A stretch of DNA of 42,871 nt. Origin: Paludibacteraceae bacterium. Lineage in GTDB: Bacteria; Bacteroidota; Bacteroidia; Bacteroidales; Paludibacteraceae. This document shows, piece after piece, positions 29,773 to 37,638 of this stretch (the stretch's first letter is position 1; each line of letters starts with the position of its first letter). Position numbers and translations under genes: made by a program. The stretch lies in NCBI GenBank assembly GCA_017448985.1, contig JAFSKL010000002.1, forward strand, positions 1 through 42,871, read 5' to 3'. The notes under the pieces are model-generated. The model did no database searches. It saw nothing but the letters and a program-made list of their open reading frames with translations, and was not told where the DNA came from.

Positions 29773-30309
29773 TTATATTCCTTTCCCCATTTCGTAGGCT
29801 TGGCGCATGACGGGAGATTGAAGTATCTCGCCTTTCTCATAGACGCCTTTGCCGTAAATCACACCACGCTCCACAGAATGCTTGAAGCACTCCGCCATGC
29901 CTCGGAAACAGGCAAGCGTAGTATCCATCACACAATCGGTATTTTCGGCGGAGGACATGATATAGTAGAACTCCTTGCCGTCGAACTCCAGCCATCGTGC
30001 CACCGTGCGGTCGATGAGCGCCTTCATCTGCGCATCCACTGAATAGAAATACACCGGCGACGCCATCACTATCACATCGGCGGCGAGCATCTTCTGCAGA
30101 ACCTCCGTCATGTCATCCTTTTGGGCACACACACCACCATGATCCCGGCAGTAATAGCATGCCGAACAGAAACCAATTTTCTTGGCTGCTACACGTATTT
30201 TCTCCACCTCATGCCCAGCCTCTACGGCTCCGCGCATGAACTCGTCGCACAGCATGTCGCTGTTACCTTTCGCCCTCGGACTGCCCGAGAGAATCAATAC
30301 TTTTTTCAT
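29773..30309 (-). CDS. NADPH-dependent FMN reductase / iron-sulfur flavoprotein family
   Basis: The 178-residue protein starts MKKVLILSGSPRAKGNSDMLC, the flavodoxin-like FMN loop. It has the Cys motif CSACYYCRDHGGVC found in multimeric flavodoxin/iron-sulfur flavoproteins, then ADVIVMASPVYFYSVDAQMKALIDR. It could reduce quinones or metals in the cytoplasm. It lies 12 bases after an esterase gene and two bases before the hydrolase gene, inside the leftward cluster. The 36521-37213 protein is of the same class. Confidence 0.88.
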   Translation of the reverse strand: MKKVLILSGSPRAKGNSDMLCDEFMRGAVEAGHEVEKIRVAAKKIGFCSACYYCRDHGGVCAQKDDMTEVLQKMLAADVIVMASPVYFYSVDAQMKALIDRTVARWLEFDGKEFYYIMSSAENTDCVMDTTLACFRGMAECFKHSVERGVIYGKGVYEKGEILQSPVMRQAYEMGKGI

Positions 30310-30321
30310 TGGTTCTATTGT

Positions 30322-31401
30322 TTATAGGATTAATTGTTTTTGTCCATTCTGTATGATAATTCCGCTGTAGCCGGAGGAAACTCTCTGACCGAGGATGTTA
30401 TAGGTATTAGCGACCTCGGGAGCGGAGACGGATTCTAATGCCGTGTCGGTTGAGGGCGGAAAGAAGAACGGCAAGGCATTGTAGAGATATTCGACACAAG
30501 GGCGGTAGTCATGACGGGCACCGTCTTTCTCGTGGAAAGAGAGATTGCTGCCGCTGAACGTATCGGACAACTCTGCCATGCTTTCTATCTGGTTCAGCGT
30601 CTCACGGTATGCGCTGTCGCCGGTACCGCTTGCCGCCCATATATAAAAGCCCGTCCCGGTATAGGATGTGGCGTTGATGATGTCGGCAAGATACTGAGCC
30701 GTAGCAGCAGGGCGGTTCATACCGGCAAATGCGCCGAGAGACCAGCAGTCGCCGCTTATCGGCAGGAAATACTTGAACTGCGGAAGCAGATGTTCCAAGG
30801 CATACCATGTAGTGACACCACCCATAGAAAAACCACCGATGGCACGGTGTGTACGCGAAGCTTCCAGCCCTTCGGCATCGGCAGTCAGCGCATAGCTATT
30901 ATAGCGGCTCTCCACCAAAGGCATGATATCATTGATTAGTTCACTGCATAGGGCTTCACAGTAAGGGTCTGCATCTACGTAGTCGCTTGTGGGTGCACCA
31001 TAGTTATAAGTGGGCGTAACGACAATCAGCGGGTCAATGTCGCCTGCGGCAATCATGTTGTCGAGTACGTGAACAAGCAGGCTGTCAGAGAAAGTGAGGA
31101 ATGTGGAAAGGTTGCCATAATGCCCGTGAACGAGATAGAGGATGTTGTATGGCTTTGAATCAGAGTAGCCGTATGGCAGATAGACCGAAAGTCTGTTCTG
31201 CCGCGCAACACCGTTTGCCGATACGTAGTCGCGCGTGTCGTAGGTGACTTCCGTCACAGTGCCCTGTTGTATGGCAGGCTGTTCATACGAGGCAGGATAA
31301 GGAGTCGTCTTCTCCGGCTGTACAGCGACAGCCGTTACCGGCTCGCTGCACGCCGTGAGTGCACATAACAGACTTACCCATACTTGTTTGCCAATTCTCA
31401 T
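30322..31401 (-). CDS. exported esterase (PF00756 type), lipoprotein with C-terminal tail
   Basis: The 359-residue protein starts with a lipoprotein signal (VSLLCALTAC, Cys about 18). The esterase core has VYLPYGYSDSKPYNILYLVHGH and RAIGGFSMGGVTTWYAL (Ser nucleophile in Gly-Phe-Ser-Met-Gly). A later His comes in DGARHDYRPC. This matches the feruloyl-esterase/Fes-like family acting on plant or siderophore esters. It ends YNILGQRVSSGYSGIIIQNG, a tail common on exported Bacteroidales proteins. It overlaps the exported flavodoxin gene by four bases. Confidence 0.87.
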   Translation of the reverse strand: MRIGKQVWVSLLCALTACSEPVTAVAVQPEKTTPYPASYEQPAIQQGTVTEVTYDTRDYVSANGVARQNRLSVYLPYGYSDSKPYNILYLVHGHYGNLSTFLTFSDSLLVHVLDNMIAAGDIDPLIVVTPTYNYGAPTSDYVDADPYCEALCSELINDIMPLVESRYNSYALTADAEGLEASRTHRAIGGFSMGGVTTWYALEHLLPQFKYFLPISGDCWSLGAFAGMNRPAATAQYLADIINATSYTGTGFYIWAASGTGDSAYRETLNQIESMAELSDTFSGSNLSFHEKDGARHDYRPCVEYLYNALPFFFPPSTDTALESVSAPEVANTYNILGQRVSSGYSGIIIQNGQKQLIL

Positions 31402-32171
31402 CGGTTCAGCGTCTTTTGTCCGTTACGGATAACAACGCCTTTCGTGGCATTGCTTACTCTCTGACCGAGGAGATTGTAGGACGGAGCATTAGCAGGTGTT
31501 TGCTCCGTGATATTCTCTACAGCCGATGTCTGCTCTTTGTAAAGCCCTAAGCGTTGCAGCCATCCGGTCAGCGTGGAGGCGTTCTGCTGCACTTGTCCGC
31601 CGCGCGAAGCCCATCCGTCGGACGACACCAATGCGTCCGGCTCTACGTCCTGCACACGTCCGGGCGTACCGTTCAGACCGCTACCTTCGTGCGTGGTGAA
31701 CACATACACGTTCTTGCCGCTCAGATCCACCATGTCAAGGAACGAATACACCGGCATCGGCATCGTGTACCACCATACCGGCATACCGAGGATGATGTTG
31801 TCATAGCCGTTCAGGTCGTGCGTGGAGGTCAAATCCGGGTGCTCGTTATTGTCGCGTTCGGCTTTCGCTACATCGGCGAGTGCATTGTATTGAACAGGAT
31901 AGTGGTCATCCGCCACGGTGATACGCTGTATGTCTGCGCCCGTCTGTTCAGCTACCAGCGTTGCCACATACTGGGTGGCACCCATCTGCTTGCCGTTGTA
32001 GTTCACTACCGGTGTAGCACCTGTCGTGGCATCCACACCGTCCGGAACGGTCTTGGAGAAATACACCACTACGGTCTTGCCGCTCTGCGGCGCAGCCGGG
32101 TCATTGGTCTTCGCTGTGCACGATGTGGCCATTACCGCCATCAGTGCTCCAAAGAGATACTTTGTTTTCAT
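31398..32171 (-). CDS. exported flavodoxin with lipoprotein signal and C-terminal tail
   Basis: The 257 residues start MKTKYLFGALMAVMATSC, a lipoprotein signal. They contain a flavodoxin fold: TVVVYFSKT at the first strand, GATQYVATLVAEQTGADIQRI, MPVWWYTMPMPVYSFLD and VYVFTTHEGSGL. It ends YNLLGQRVSNATKGVVIRNG, the same tail as its esterase neighbours. A flavodoxin outside the cytoplasm needs an electron source there, which is unusual. It follows an esterase gene by 13 bases and overlaps the next by four. Confidence 0.85.
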   Translation of the reverse strand: MKTKYLFGALMAVMATSCTAKTNDPAAPQSGKTVVVYFSKTVPDGVDATTGATPVVNYNGKQMGATQYVATLVAEQTGADIQRITVADDHYPVQYNALADVAKAERDNNEHPDLTSTHDLNGYDNIILGMPVWWYTMPMPVYSFLDMVDLSGKNVYVFTTHEGSGLNGTPGRVQDVEPDALVSSDGWASRGGQVQQNASTLTGWLQRLGLYKEQTSAVENITEQTPANAPSYNLLGQRVSNATKGVVIRNGQKTLNR

Positions 32172-32184
32172 TTTCTTATGGTTT

Positions 32185-33276
32185 TTATTTGTTTAGATAT
32201 TTGTGTCCGTTCTGGATGATAATACCTTTGTAGCCGCTACTGACGGGACGGCCTTGCAGGTCAAAGGCTGTAGCACCTTGTGCGGCGGCGGAAACATGCT
32301 CTGTCGCCGTGCTGCTCTGCGGCATCTGTGCTTCCCAGAAACGGACGGCGTCGTCTATCCATCCCTCCGCCACGGTGCCTGTACCGAGACCGAAGCCGTG
32401 CGGAAGACCCTGATACGCGTGAAACTCCGTCGGGATACCCAATGCCGTCATGCCGTTAAGCCGGTTCTGCATGGTCTGCCATGAGGCAATCCCGTCGCCG
32501 GTGCCGCAGTTGGCATAGGTGGGTGCGTCGTGAGCGGAGTAGTCGCTCACGCCCGTGTATTGCATGACTACCGTACCGGCTTTCTGCGTCGTTACGCCTC
32601 CGAAATATGGCACTCCGTAACCGCCCACCCATGCCGCCATGCGTGCGCCGGCGGAACCGCCCCAAAGGGAGTAACAGGAGGTGTCAATCCCCATTTCGTC
32701 CGCCATCGAGCAGATGACATCTACCGCGCGCGCAAGATCCTCGCAGGCGGTCTGCGCGCCCGGACGATAGATAAGCGCAAAAGCATGGTAACCGCGTTTG
32801 CTCAACTCTAATGCGTGCGGATAACTGTCGTGCATCGCACCCACATACGAGAAACCGCCTCCGGCGTTGCATACGGCGAAACGCTTGTCCTCGCCGCCAC
32901 GGAAATAGAACAGCCCCGTGTTGCGTTTGGCGGGGTCGGCTTGTTTCTCCGCCTCGGTGTAGATGTCAAAGAAGATCTGTTCGCCTGCCGAGGCGTGTTG
33001 CTTCATGTAATTGACTATCTCCACGGTCTTGTCGGGGTCGATATAGTTGTACCATGTGAGTTGCAGCTGCTCCAGAGTCGTGCCGCTCCAGTAGCCCGTA
33101 TTGACAGGAAAAATCAGCCGTCCGTACTCCCCGAAAGCCGGGTCCGCCGCCACATCAGCGATAAGCGATGTGCGGGTGTACGGTTGTGTGTAGTCTTGTC
33201 TCGGGTTCATAGGCACATTCTGGCTGCATGCCGTCACGGGCAGCAATACAAGGAATAAATGAAGTAGAATTTTCAT
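32185..33276 (-). CDS. exported alpha/beta hydrolase (acetyl-esterase/BD-FAE type)
   Basis: The 363-residue protein has a lipoprotein signal (VLLPVTAC, Cys about 17). The hydrolase core shows VCNAGGGFSYVGAMHDSY (oxyanion Gly-Gly-Gly), AFALIYRPG, CYSLWGGSAGARMAAW (Ser in Gly-Gly-Ser-Ala-Gly) and GLPHGFGLG with the catalytic His. It matches the esterase/lipase group that deacetylates xylan or similar. It ends FDLQGRPVSSGYKGIIIQNG. It overlaps its upstream neighbour by four bases. Together with the other two esterases it suggests ester removal from plant polymers or small phenolics. Confidence 0.87.
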   Translation of the reverse strand: MKILLHLFLVLLPVTACSQNVPMNPRQDYTQPYTRTSLIADVAADPAFGEYGRLIFPVNTGYWSGTTLEQLQLTWYNYIDPDKTVEIVNYMKQHASAGEQIFFDIYTEAEKQADPAKRNTGLFYFRGGEDKRFAVCNAGGGFSYVGAMHDSYPHALELSKRGYHAFALIYRPGAQTACEDLARAVDVICSMADEMGIDTSCYSLWGGSAGARMAAWVGGYGVPYFGGVTTQKAGTVVMQYTGVSDYSAHDAPTYANCGTGDGIASWQTMQNRLNGMTALGIPTEFHAYQGLPHGFGLGTGTVAEGWIDDAVRFWEAQMPQSSTATEHVSAAAQGATAFDLQGRPVSSGYKGIIIQNGHKYLNK

Positions 33277-34373
33277 CGGGATATATATTTTTGTCCGTTT
33301 TGTATAACCACGCCTTTGTAGCCCTCGCCGACCGGCTGGCCGAGTACGTTGTAAGGGACACCCGACACACGGTTGCCGGAGATATGCTCTACGCCGTTGG
33401 TCATGCCAGCAGGGAAGAAGAACTGCAACGCATGGTAGCAGAACTCATACACGGCGTTGAAATCATGCCGGCCGCCATCTTTCATGTGATAACTGAAATT
33501 GGAGGGGTTGAAGGTGTCGGTCAGCTCTGCCATCGCCAACGCTTGGTTGTGGGTCTGCGGCAGCCGCACATCCTCCGTGCCGACCGCGTACCATACATAG
33601 AAATCCTTCCCGTACGGCGAGGCGTTCACAAGGTCGGCAAGAAACTGCGCCGTCTCTCTCGGATGATACTCGCCGCCGTACATGCCCTGACTCCAGTTGT
33701 CGCCGCTCATGGGAAGGTACATGCGCGTGAACGCAAAAACCTGCTCGAAAACATACCACGTAGTGATGCTGCCGAGCGAGAAACCTCCTAATGCACGGTG
33801 GGCACGCGAAGCGAGGATGCCTGCCGTGTCCGGCGTGGTCAGATAGGTGCTGTAGTGCGTCTCAAGGGCCGGAATAAGGTCACGCACATACTCCTGAGCG
33901 AACACCGCCGCTTCGTCCGTACTCTCGCCCCAGCCTTTCGATTGGTTGTCCTTGTCCCATGTGGGCGAAACGGCGATGAACGGACGGCAGTTGCCGTTCA
34001 CTATCAGGTTGTCGAAGATATTCACCAACCCCGTGCGGTCCGTACCGCTGCGCCCGAGGAAATACTCCTGCGCCACGCCCGTCCAGCCATGCAGCAGATA
34101 GATGACGTCATACTGTTTGGCAGGGTCGTACCCGTATGGCAGATAGACATATGCAGGCTTGCGCGTGGCAGGGAGCGATGCGGATGTGTAGTCGTGTGAG
34201 TCGTACCAGAACTCCTCTATGGTGCCTTGCTCGGTAGCGGCGGAGAGGTAACTGCCCGGAACAGGGGTTGTCATGTGAATGGGGTTCGTCTCGTTCTCTT
34301 CAAGGTCCTGCGCCTGCATCTCGCAGGCACTCAGCAGCAATGTTGCTACAGGAATCAAACAGGTTGCTCGCAT
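33273..34373 (-). CDS. exported esterase (PF00756 type), lipoprotein with C-terminal tail
   Basis: The 366-residue protein is a paralogue of 30322-31401. Lipoprotein signal LLLSAC (Cys about 16), AYVYLPYGYDPAKQYDVIYLLHG, RALGGFSLGSITTWYVF with Ser nucleophile, and DGGRHDFNAV with His. The nucleophile motif is Gly-Phe-Ser-Leu-Gly. Tail: YNVLGQPVGEGYKGVVIQNG. Its start follows the exported AKR gene by nine bases. Feruloyl or acyl esters are plausible substrates; the exact one is not known. Confidence 0.87.
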   Translation of the reverse strand: MRATCLIPVATLLLSACEMQAQDLEENETNPIHMTTPVPGSYLSAATEQGTIEEFWYDSHDYTSASLPATRKPAYVYLPYGYDPAKQYDVIYLLHGWTGVAQEYFLGRSGTDRTGLVNIFDNLIVNGNCRPFIAVSPTWDKDNQSKGWGESTDEAAVFAQEYVRDLIPALETHYSTYLTTPDTAGILASRAHRALGGFSLGSITTWYVFEQVFAFTRMYLPMSGDNWSQGMYGGEYHPRETAQFLADLVNASPYGKDFYVWYAVGTEDVRLPQTHNQALAMAELTDTFNPSNFSYHMKDGGRHDFNAVYEFCYHALQFFFPAGMTNGVEHISGNRVSGVPYNVLGQPVGEGYKGVVIQNGQKYISR

Positions 34374-34382
34374 AAGGATCGG

Positions 34383-35606
34383 TTATTGAATAATGGCTAT
34401 TTTCTCTCTGTTGCTGATATAGACTCCCGGAGTCAGAACTGTGCGGTCATTGCCGACAGGCTTGCCGTCAAGCGTGTAGATGACGCCATCGCGGATAGCT
34501 TCCACCACCTCGATATTCTCGGTCGTAGCAGGCGTATATTCGTGGTCATAGGTGTAGTCTTGGAAGTTACCGAAGCTGTAATTACCGTAGCCTATATTGA
34601 ATGACCGTCCGGCATTGCCCCGGTCGATACCGCGGATAGCAGCCATCTCCTCGTCAGACAGCGCAAAATCAAAGATACTGATGTTCTCCAGAATATGTGC
34701 GGGGTTGGTCGAACCCGGTACAGGGCACAAACCCTCTTGCATATGCCAGCGGAGAATAATCTGATAGACACTCTTCCCGTGCGCAGCGGCTATCTGCTGG
34801 ATGGTGGAGTTGGTGGGATCATTGCGGTTGTGGTTCAGCGGATACCAGCACTCTACGTGAATGTCGTAATTCTCTGCATACAGTTGCCGGGCGTCTGTCC
34901 GCTGGGCAAGCGGATGGCACTCTATCTGCGCCACCTGCGGCTTGATCTCTGCGCTGTCCATGATATAGTTGAACGCCTCCATGCGGTTGTCGAAATTGCT
35001 GATACCGAGCGCACGGATCCTGCCTGCTTTGTACTCTTTCTCCATCACCCGCCAGCACGACAGTATGTCTGCCAGCGTACCTGCCGGATGGTGGATATAA
35101 ACGAGATCCACGTAATCCACCTGCAACCGCTCCAATATGCCGTTGAACGCGTTCTGAGCGTCGGCAAGGTTGCCGGAAATCTTGCTCGTTACCCAAATCT
35201 CCTCACGCGGCACACCGCTCTCTCTGATGCCCCAACCGGTGCCGCGCTCGTTGTAATAGAACATCGCATCGTCCAAGTGGCGGTAACCTGATTGCAAGGC
35301 GGCAATGACCATTCCGCGCACCGTCTCGTTGAGTTGCTGACGCTGGCTCGCACCTTCCATGCTCTGCACTTGGGTTCCCAAACCGAAACGCGGCATCATC
35401 ACTCCGTTGTTGAGGCGTACCAACGGCACACCTGCCACTGATCGGATGTCGGACACCGCCTGCGGACCGCCGTCGGTGGTGTCTCCTCCCGGAGCGGGCT
35501 GGCTCACTACATGGTCGAAGTTTCCGAGCGCGTATGGCTCACTCTGTGCAAAAACGTATATACTCAGCAGCGCCGCCGCCAGCATCACCGAAAGTCTTGT
35601 CTTCAT
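34383..35606 (-). CDS. exported aldo/keto reductase with C-terminal tail
   Basis: The 407-residue protein begins MKTRLSVMLAAALLSIYVFAQ, a standard signal peptide with cleavage after VFA. The AKR core is complete: RFGLGTQVQSM, YRHLDDAMFYYNE (Asp, Tyr), WVTSKISG (Lys), VYIHHPAG (His), RALGISNFDNR. It ends IYTLDGKPVG...GVYISN, the exported-protein tail. AKRs use NAD(P)H, which is not expected outside the cytoplasm. ATG 35606 is chosen because the -7 box is at 35639-35632, downstream of an in-frame codon at 35669. It is the first gene of the exported part of the cluster. Confidence 0.88.
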   Translation of the reverse strand: MKTRLSVMLAAALLSIYVFAQSEPYALGNFDHVVSQPAPGGDTTDGGPQAVSDIRSVAGVPLVRLNNGVMMPRFGLGTQVQSMEGASQRQQLNETVRGMVIAALQSGYRHLDDAMFYYNERGTGWGIRESGVPREEIWVTSKISGNLADAQNAFNGILERLQVDYVDLVYIHHPAGTLADILSCWRVMEKEYKAGRIRALGISNFDNRMEAFNYIMDSAEIKPQVAQIECHPLAQRTDARQLYAENYDIHVECWYPLNHNRNDPTNSTIQQIAAAHGKSVYQIILRWHMQEGLCPVPGSTNPAHILENISIFDFALSDEEMAAIRGIDRGNAGRSFNIGYGNYSFGNFQDYTYDHEYTPATTENIEVVEAIRDGVIYTLDGKPVGNDRTVLTPGVYISNREKIAIIQ

Positions 35607-35631
35607 ACGAAGGTTGTTTTGAATTCGAGTG

Positions 35632-35639
35632 CAAAGGTA
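35632..35639 (-). promoter_or_regulatory. -7 box for the exported-enzyme operon
   Basis: TACCTTTG on the minus strand at 35639-35632, followed by GCACTCG and the ATG at 35606. No good TTG lies 19-21 bases upstream, which would fit a promoter that needs an activator such as the AraC protein encoded just upstream. Confidence 0.6.
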
Positions 35640-35708
35640 CAACAAAAGCCGCAAACTGCTGTTACACAATTCGCGGCAAAAGTTGCACTAATCCAAGAAA
35701 ACGGGGAT

Positions 35709-36518
35709 TTACCTCTCTCCGCCCCTTATCTCCGAGGCGGAAACGCCGAGGTTCTGACGGATGTAACGGCTCAGATAAGCCACAGAAGAAAAATCAAACC
35801 GATACGCAATATCAGCAAGCGTCAGTGTGCGGTCACGCAGCAAACGGGAAACCTCCAACGCCGTGTACCTGTTTATCCAATAAGCCGCGCCATAACCGCT
35901 GATACTCTTGCATGTCTCCGACAGATAAGCAGGGGTAACACAAAGCCTGTCGGCGAAATAGGCTATATCCCGGTGTGTGCGGTACTCGCCTTGTTCCAAC
36001 AGTTCCATAAACCGGCTCATCAGTTGTGCGCCTTGGTGCGAGAGGTCATTCTTCGTTTCGTAAATCTCGGCATGAAAATCAAAGAAATCGATGATCATGC
36101 ACTCCACCGCGTTGCGGGTCAAATCCAGATAGAAATGATGGCTTTTTTCTTCGTACCGCGTGCGCACGTATTCCATGTTTTTATAGCACCGTTCCTGTTG
36201 GCAGGCATTGAGGTGCATCACCGGATTATTGAAAAGCATCATCTGACCGCGCATACCGTAATTGCTGAGCGGTGTAGCCATCTGTGTAAATTCGGGCGTT
36301 ACGTAGATGGTTATGGTACGGAAATCGGGACTGGTGCTTATTATTTGTGCCAACTCGCTACGACGGATGATCAGGCAATCACCAGCCTGCAATGGGAACT
36401 CCGCGCCGTTGAAAAGCAGCATCGCCGTCCCTTGCAAACACAGCGCATGGGTGAGATAACCCGTGTGCGCGAGTTGTAACTCCGTCGATAATATGTCCGC
36501 AAAATCAATCGGTTGCAT
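35709..36518 (-). CDS. AraC-family transcriptional regulator of the cluster
   Basis: The 269-residue protein has a cupin-like N-terminus (LCLQGTAMLLFNGAEFPLQAGDCLII) and an AraC DNA-binding C-terminus: FADRLCVTPAYLSETCKSISG, ALEVSRLLRDRTLTLADIAYRFDF and VAYLSRYIRQNLGVSASE. It starts two bases after the FMN reductase gene and lies upstream of the exported operon in the same direction. It is therefore the natural activator of the weak promoter at 35632. Inducer unknown. Confidence 0.9.
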   Translation of the reverse strand: MQPIDFADILSTELQLAHTGYLTHALCLQGTAMLLFNGAEFPLQAGDCLIIRRSELAQIISTSPDFRTITIYVTPEFTQMATPLSNYGMRGQMMLFNNPVMHLNACQQERCYKNMEYVRTRYEEKSHHFYLDLTRNAVECMIIDFFDFHAEIYETKNDLSHQGAQLMSRFMELLEQGEYRTHRDIAYFADRLCVTPAYLSETCKSISGYGAAYWINRYTALEVSRLLRDRTLTLADIAYRFDFSSVAYLSRYIRQNLGVSASEIRGGER

Positions 36519-36520
36519 TC

Positions 36521-37213
36521 TTATTGTGCTTTAGCTTTCTCTACGAGGCGTTTGCCGAGGTCGTGGGCGTTCTGCAGGTCGATCGCAAAATGCTCGTCGC
36601 GGTAATGGCGTTTGTCCTCCTCCGAGAAGAGGTTGAAATCGTAACGGCTGTAGTCGTTGAATTGGTACGTGTTGCAGGCATAGAGCGTCTCGGCATAGCC
36701 GTAGATGTCCTCCATGCACTTGGTGTTCTCTTCCAGAATAGCCGGATAACCGATTACTTTCATGTAGTCCTCCGGGCAGTTCATGGTGAAAATCATACCG
36801 GTATAGATGGTCTTGTCACGAAGTACCACATGCTTGCCGCCTTCGTGACCGGAACCGTTCTCTGTGGGCTCATAGAGATATGTACCGATGGGGAACATAG
36901 CGCGCTCCATGAACGAACGGAGCATACCTGTCGGATAACTGTAATAAACGGGTGAACCGAAGACCAGCACATCCGCTTCGCGGCAGCGTTCGAGTATCGG
37001 ACGCAAGTCATCCTTAATGGCACAAAGACCATTACATTTGGAGTTCTTCAACTTGCAGGCGAAACAACTCTTACACCCTTGGAATTGGATGTCATAGAGA
37101 TGGATGAGTTCGGTTTCTGCTCCTGCTTCTTGTGCGCCCTTCATGGCGGCTTCCAGCATCTGTGCTGTGTTTTTGTTCTTGCGCGGAGAACCATTGATAA
37201 AGATTGCTCTCAT
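36521..37213 (-). CDS. NADPH-dependent FMN reductase / iron-sulfur flavoprotein family
   Basis: The 230 residues start MRAIFINGSPRKNKNTAQMLE (FMN loop). They hold the Cys motif CKSCFACKLKNSKCNGLC, then ADVLVFGSPVYYSYPTGMLRSFMER. It is like 29773-30309 but longer, with an extra region rich in Tyr and Asn near the C-terminus. I chose ATG 37213 because the -7 box is at 37244-37237; a longer reading starts upstream of it. It is the first gene of the leftward cluster and is coupled closely to the AraC gene. Confidence 0.9.
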   Translation of the reverse strand: MRAIFINGSPRKNKNTAQMLEAAMKGAQEAGAETELIHLYDIQFQGCKSCFACKLKNSKCNGLCAIKDDLRPILERCREADVLVFGSPVYYSYPTGMLRSFMERAMFPIGTYLYEPTENGSGHEGGKHVVLRDKTIYTGMIFTMNCPEDYMKVIGYPAILEENTKCMEDIYGYAETLYACNTYQFNDYSRYDFNLFSEEDKRHYRDEHFAIDLQNAHDLGKRLVEKAKAQ

Positions 37214-37236
37214 GATTTTAGAAATATTTGCGAGTG

Positions 37237-37267
37237 CAAAATTACAAAAAAAATCCAACATACGCAA
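37237..37267 (-). promoter_or_regulatory. promoter of the leftward cluster
   Basis: Minus strand: TTG 37267-37265, 20 bases, TAATTTTG 37244-37237. Start codon at 37213. Confidence 0.7.
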
Positions 37268-37323
37268 ATATTTCTTTCTTTTTTATTCGTTTTTCATGAT
37301 TCTTTTTTTTGCGTACACATGGA

Positions 37324-37416
37324 AATAGGATTTTCTTATTGGCTTAAAATGAGGCGAATAGGAGACACTTTGCTGTTGCATGGCAAAAAAATAGGCTGTA
37401 GAAATAGGGAAATAGG
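37324..37416 (+). repeat. AATAGG direct repeats in the gene-free stretch before the DUF3987 gene
   Basis: Five AATAGG hexamers lie within 93 bases (37324, 37357, 37390, 37403, 37411). The stretch 37214-37638 holds no credible gene and no clear promoter for the gene at 37639. The first three hexamers are 33 bases apart, about three helix turns, which would suit a protein-binding array. Confidence 0.5.
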
Positions 37417-37638
37417 TAAGGGATTTTCCCTAAATATAGAAAAGGTTCTTTTCGGAATAGAAAAAAAACAAACAAAACCCTTTTGAATGATTAAAAACTT
37501 AGTTTTTTGTGTCAATTGCTGCTAAAAAGTCCTCGAAAATAAATTTTCAGACCTTTTTACCACCAATTACCACAACTCTTCGAGTACAAATCATTTAAAA
37601 GAGATAAACACAAATAAACCTTGTAACAATTTAACGTT

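Noticed and set aside
35511..36479. Long plus-strand frame opposite the AraC gene
   Set aside because: It is a reverse-strand shadow of the AraC gene and its upstream region. The AraC motifs are on the minus strand.
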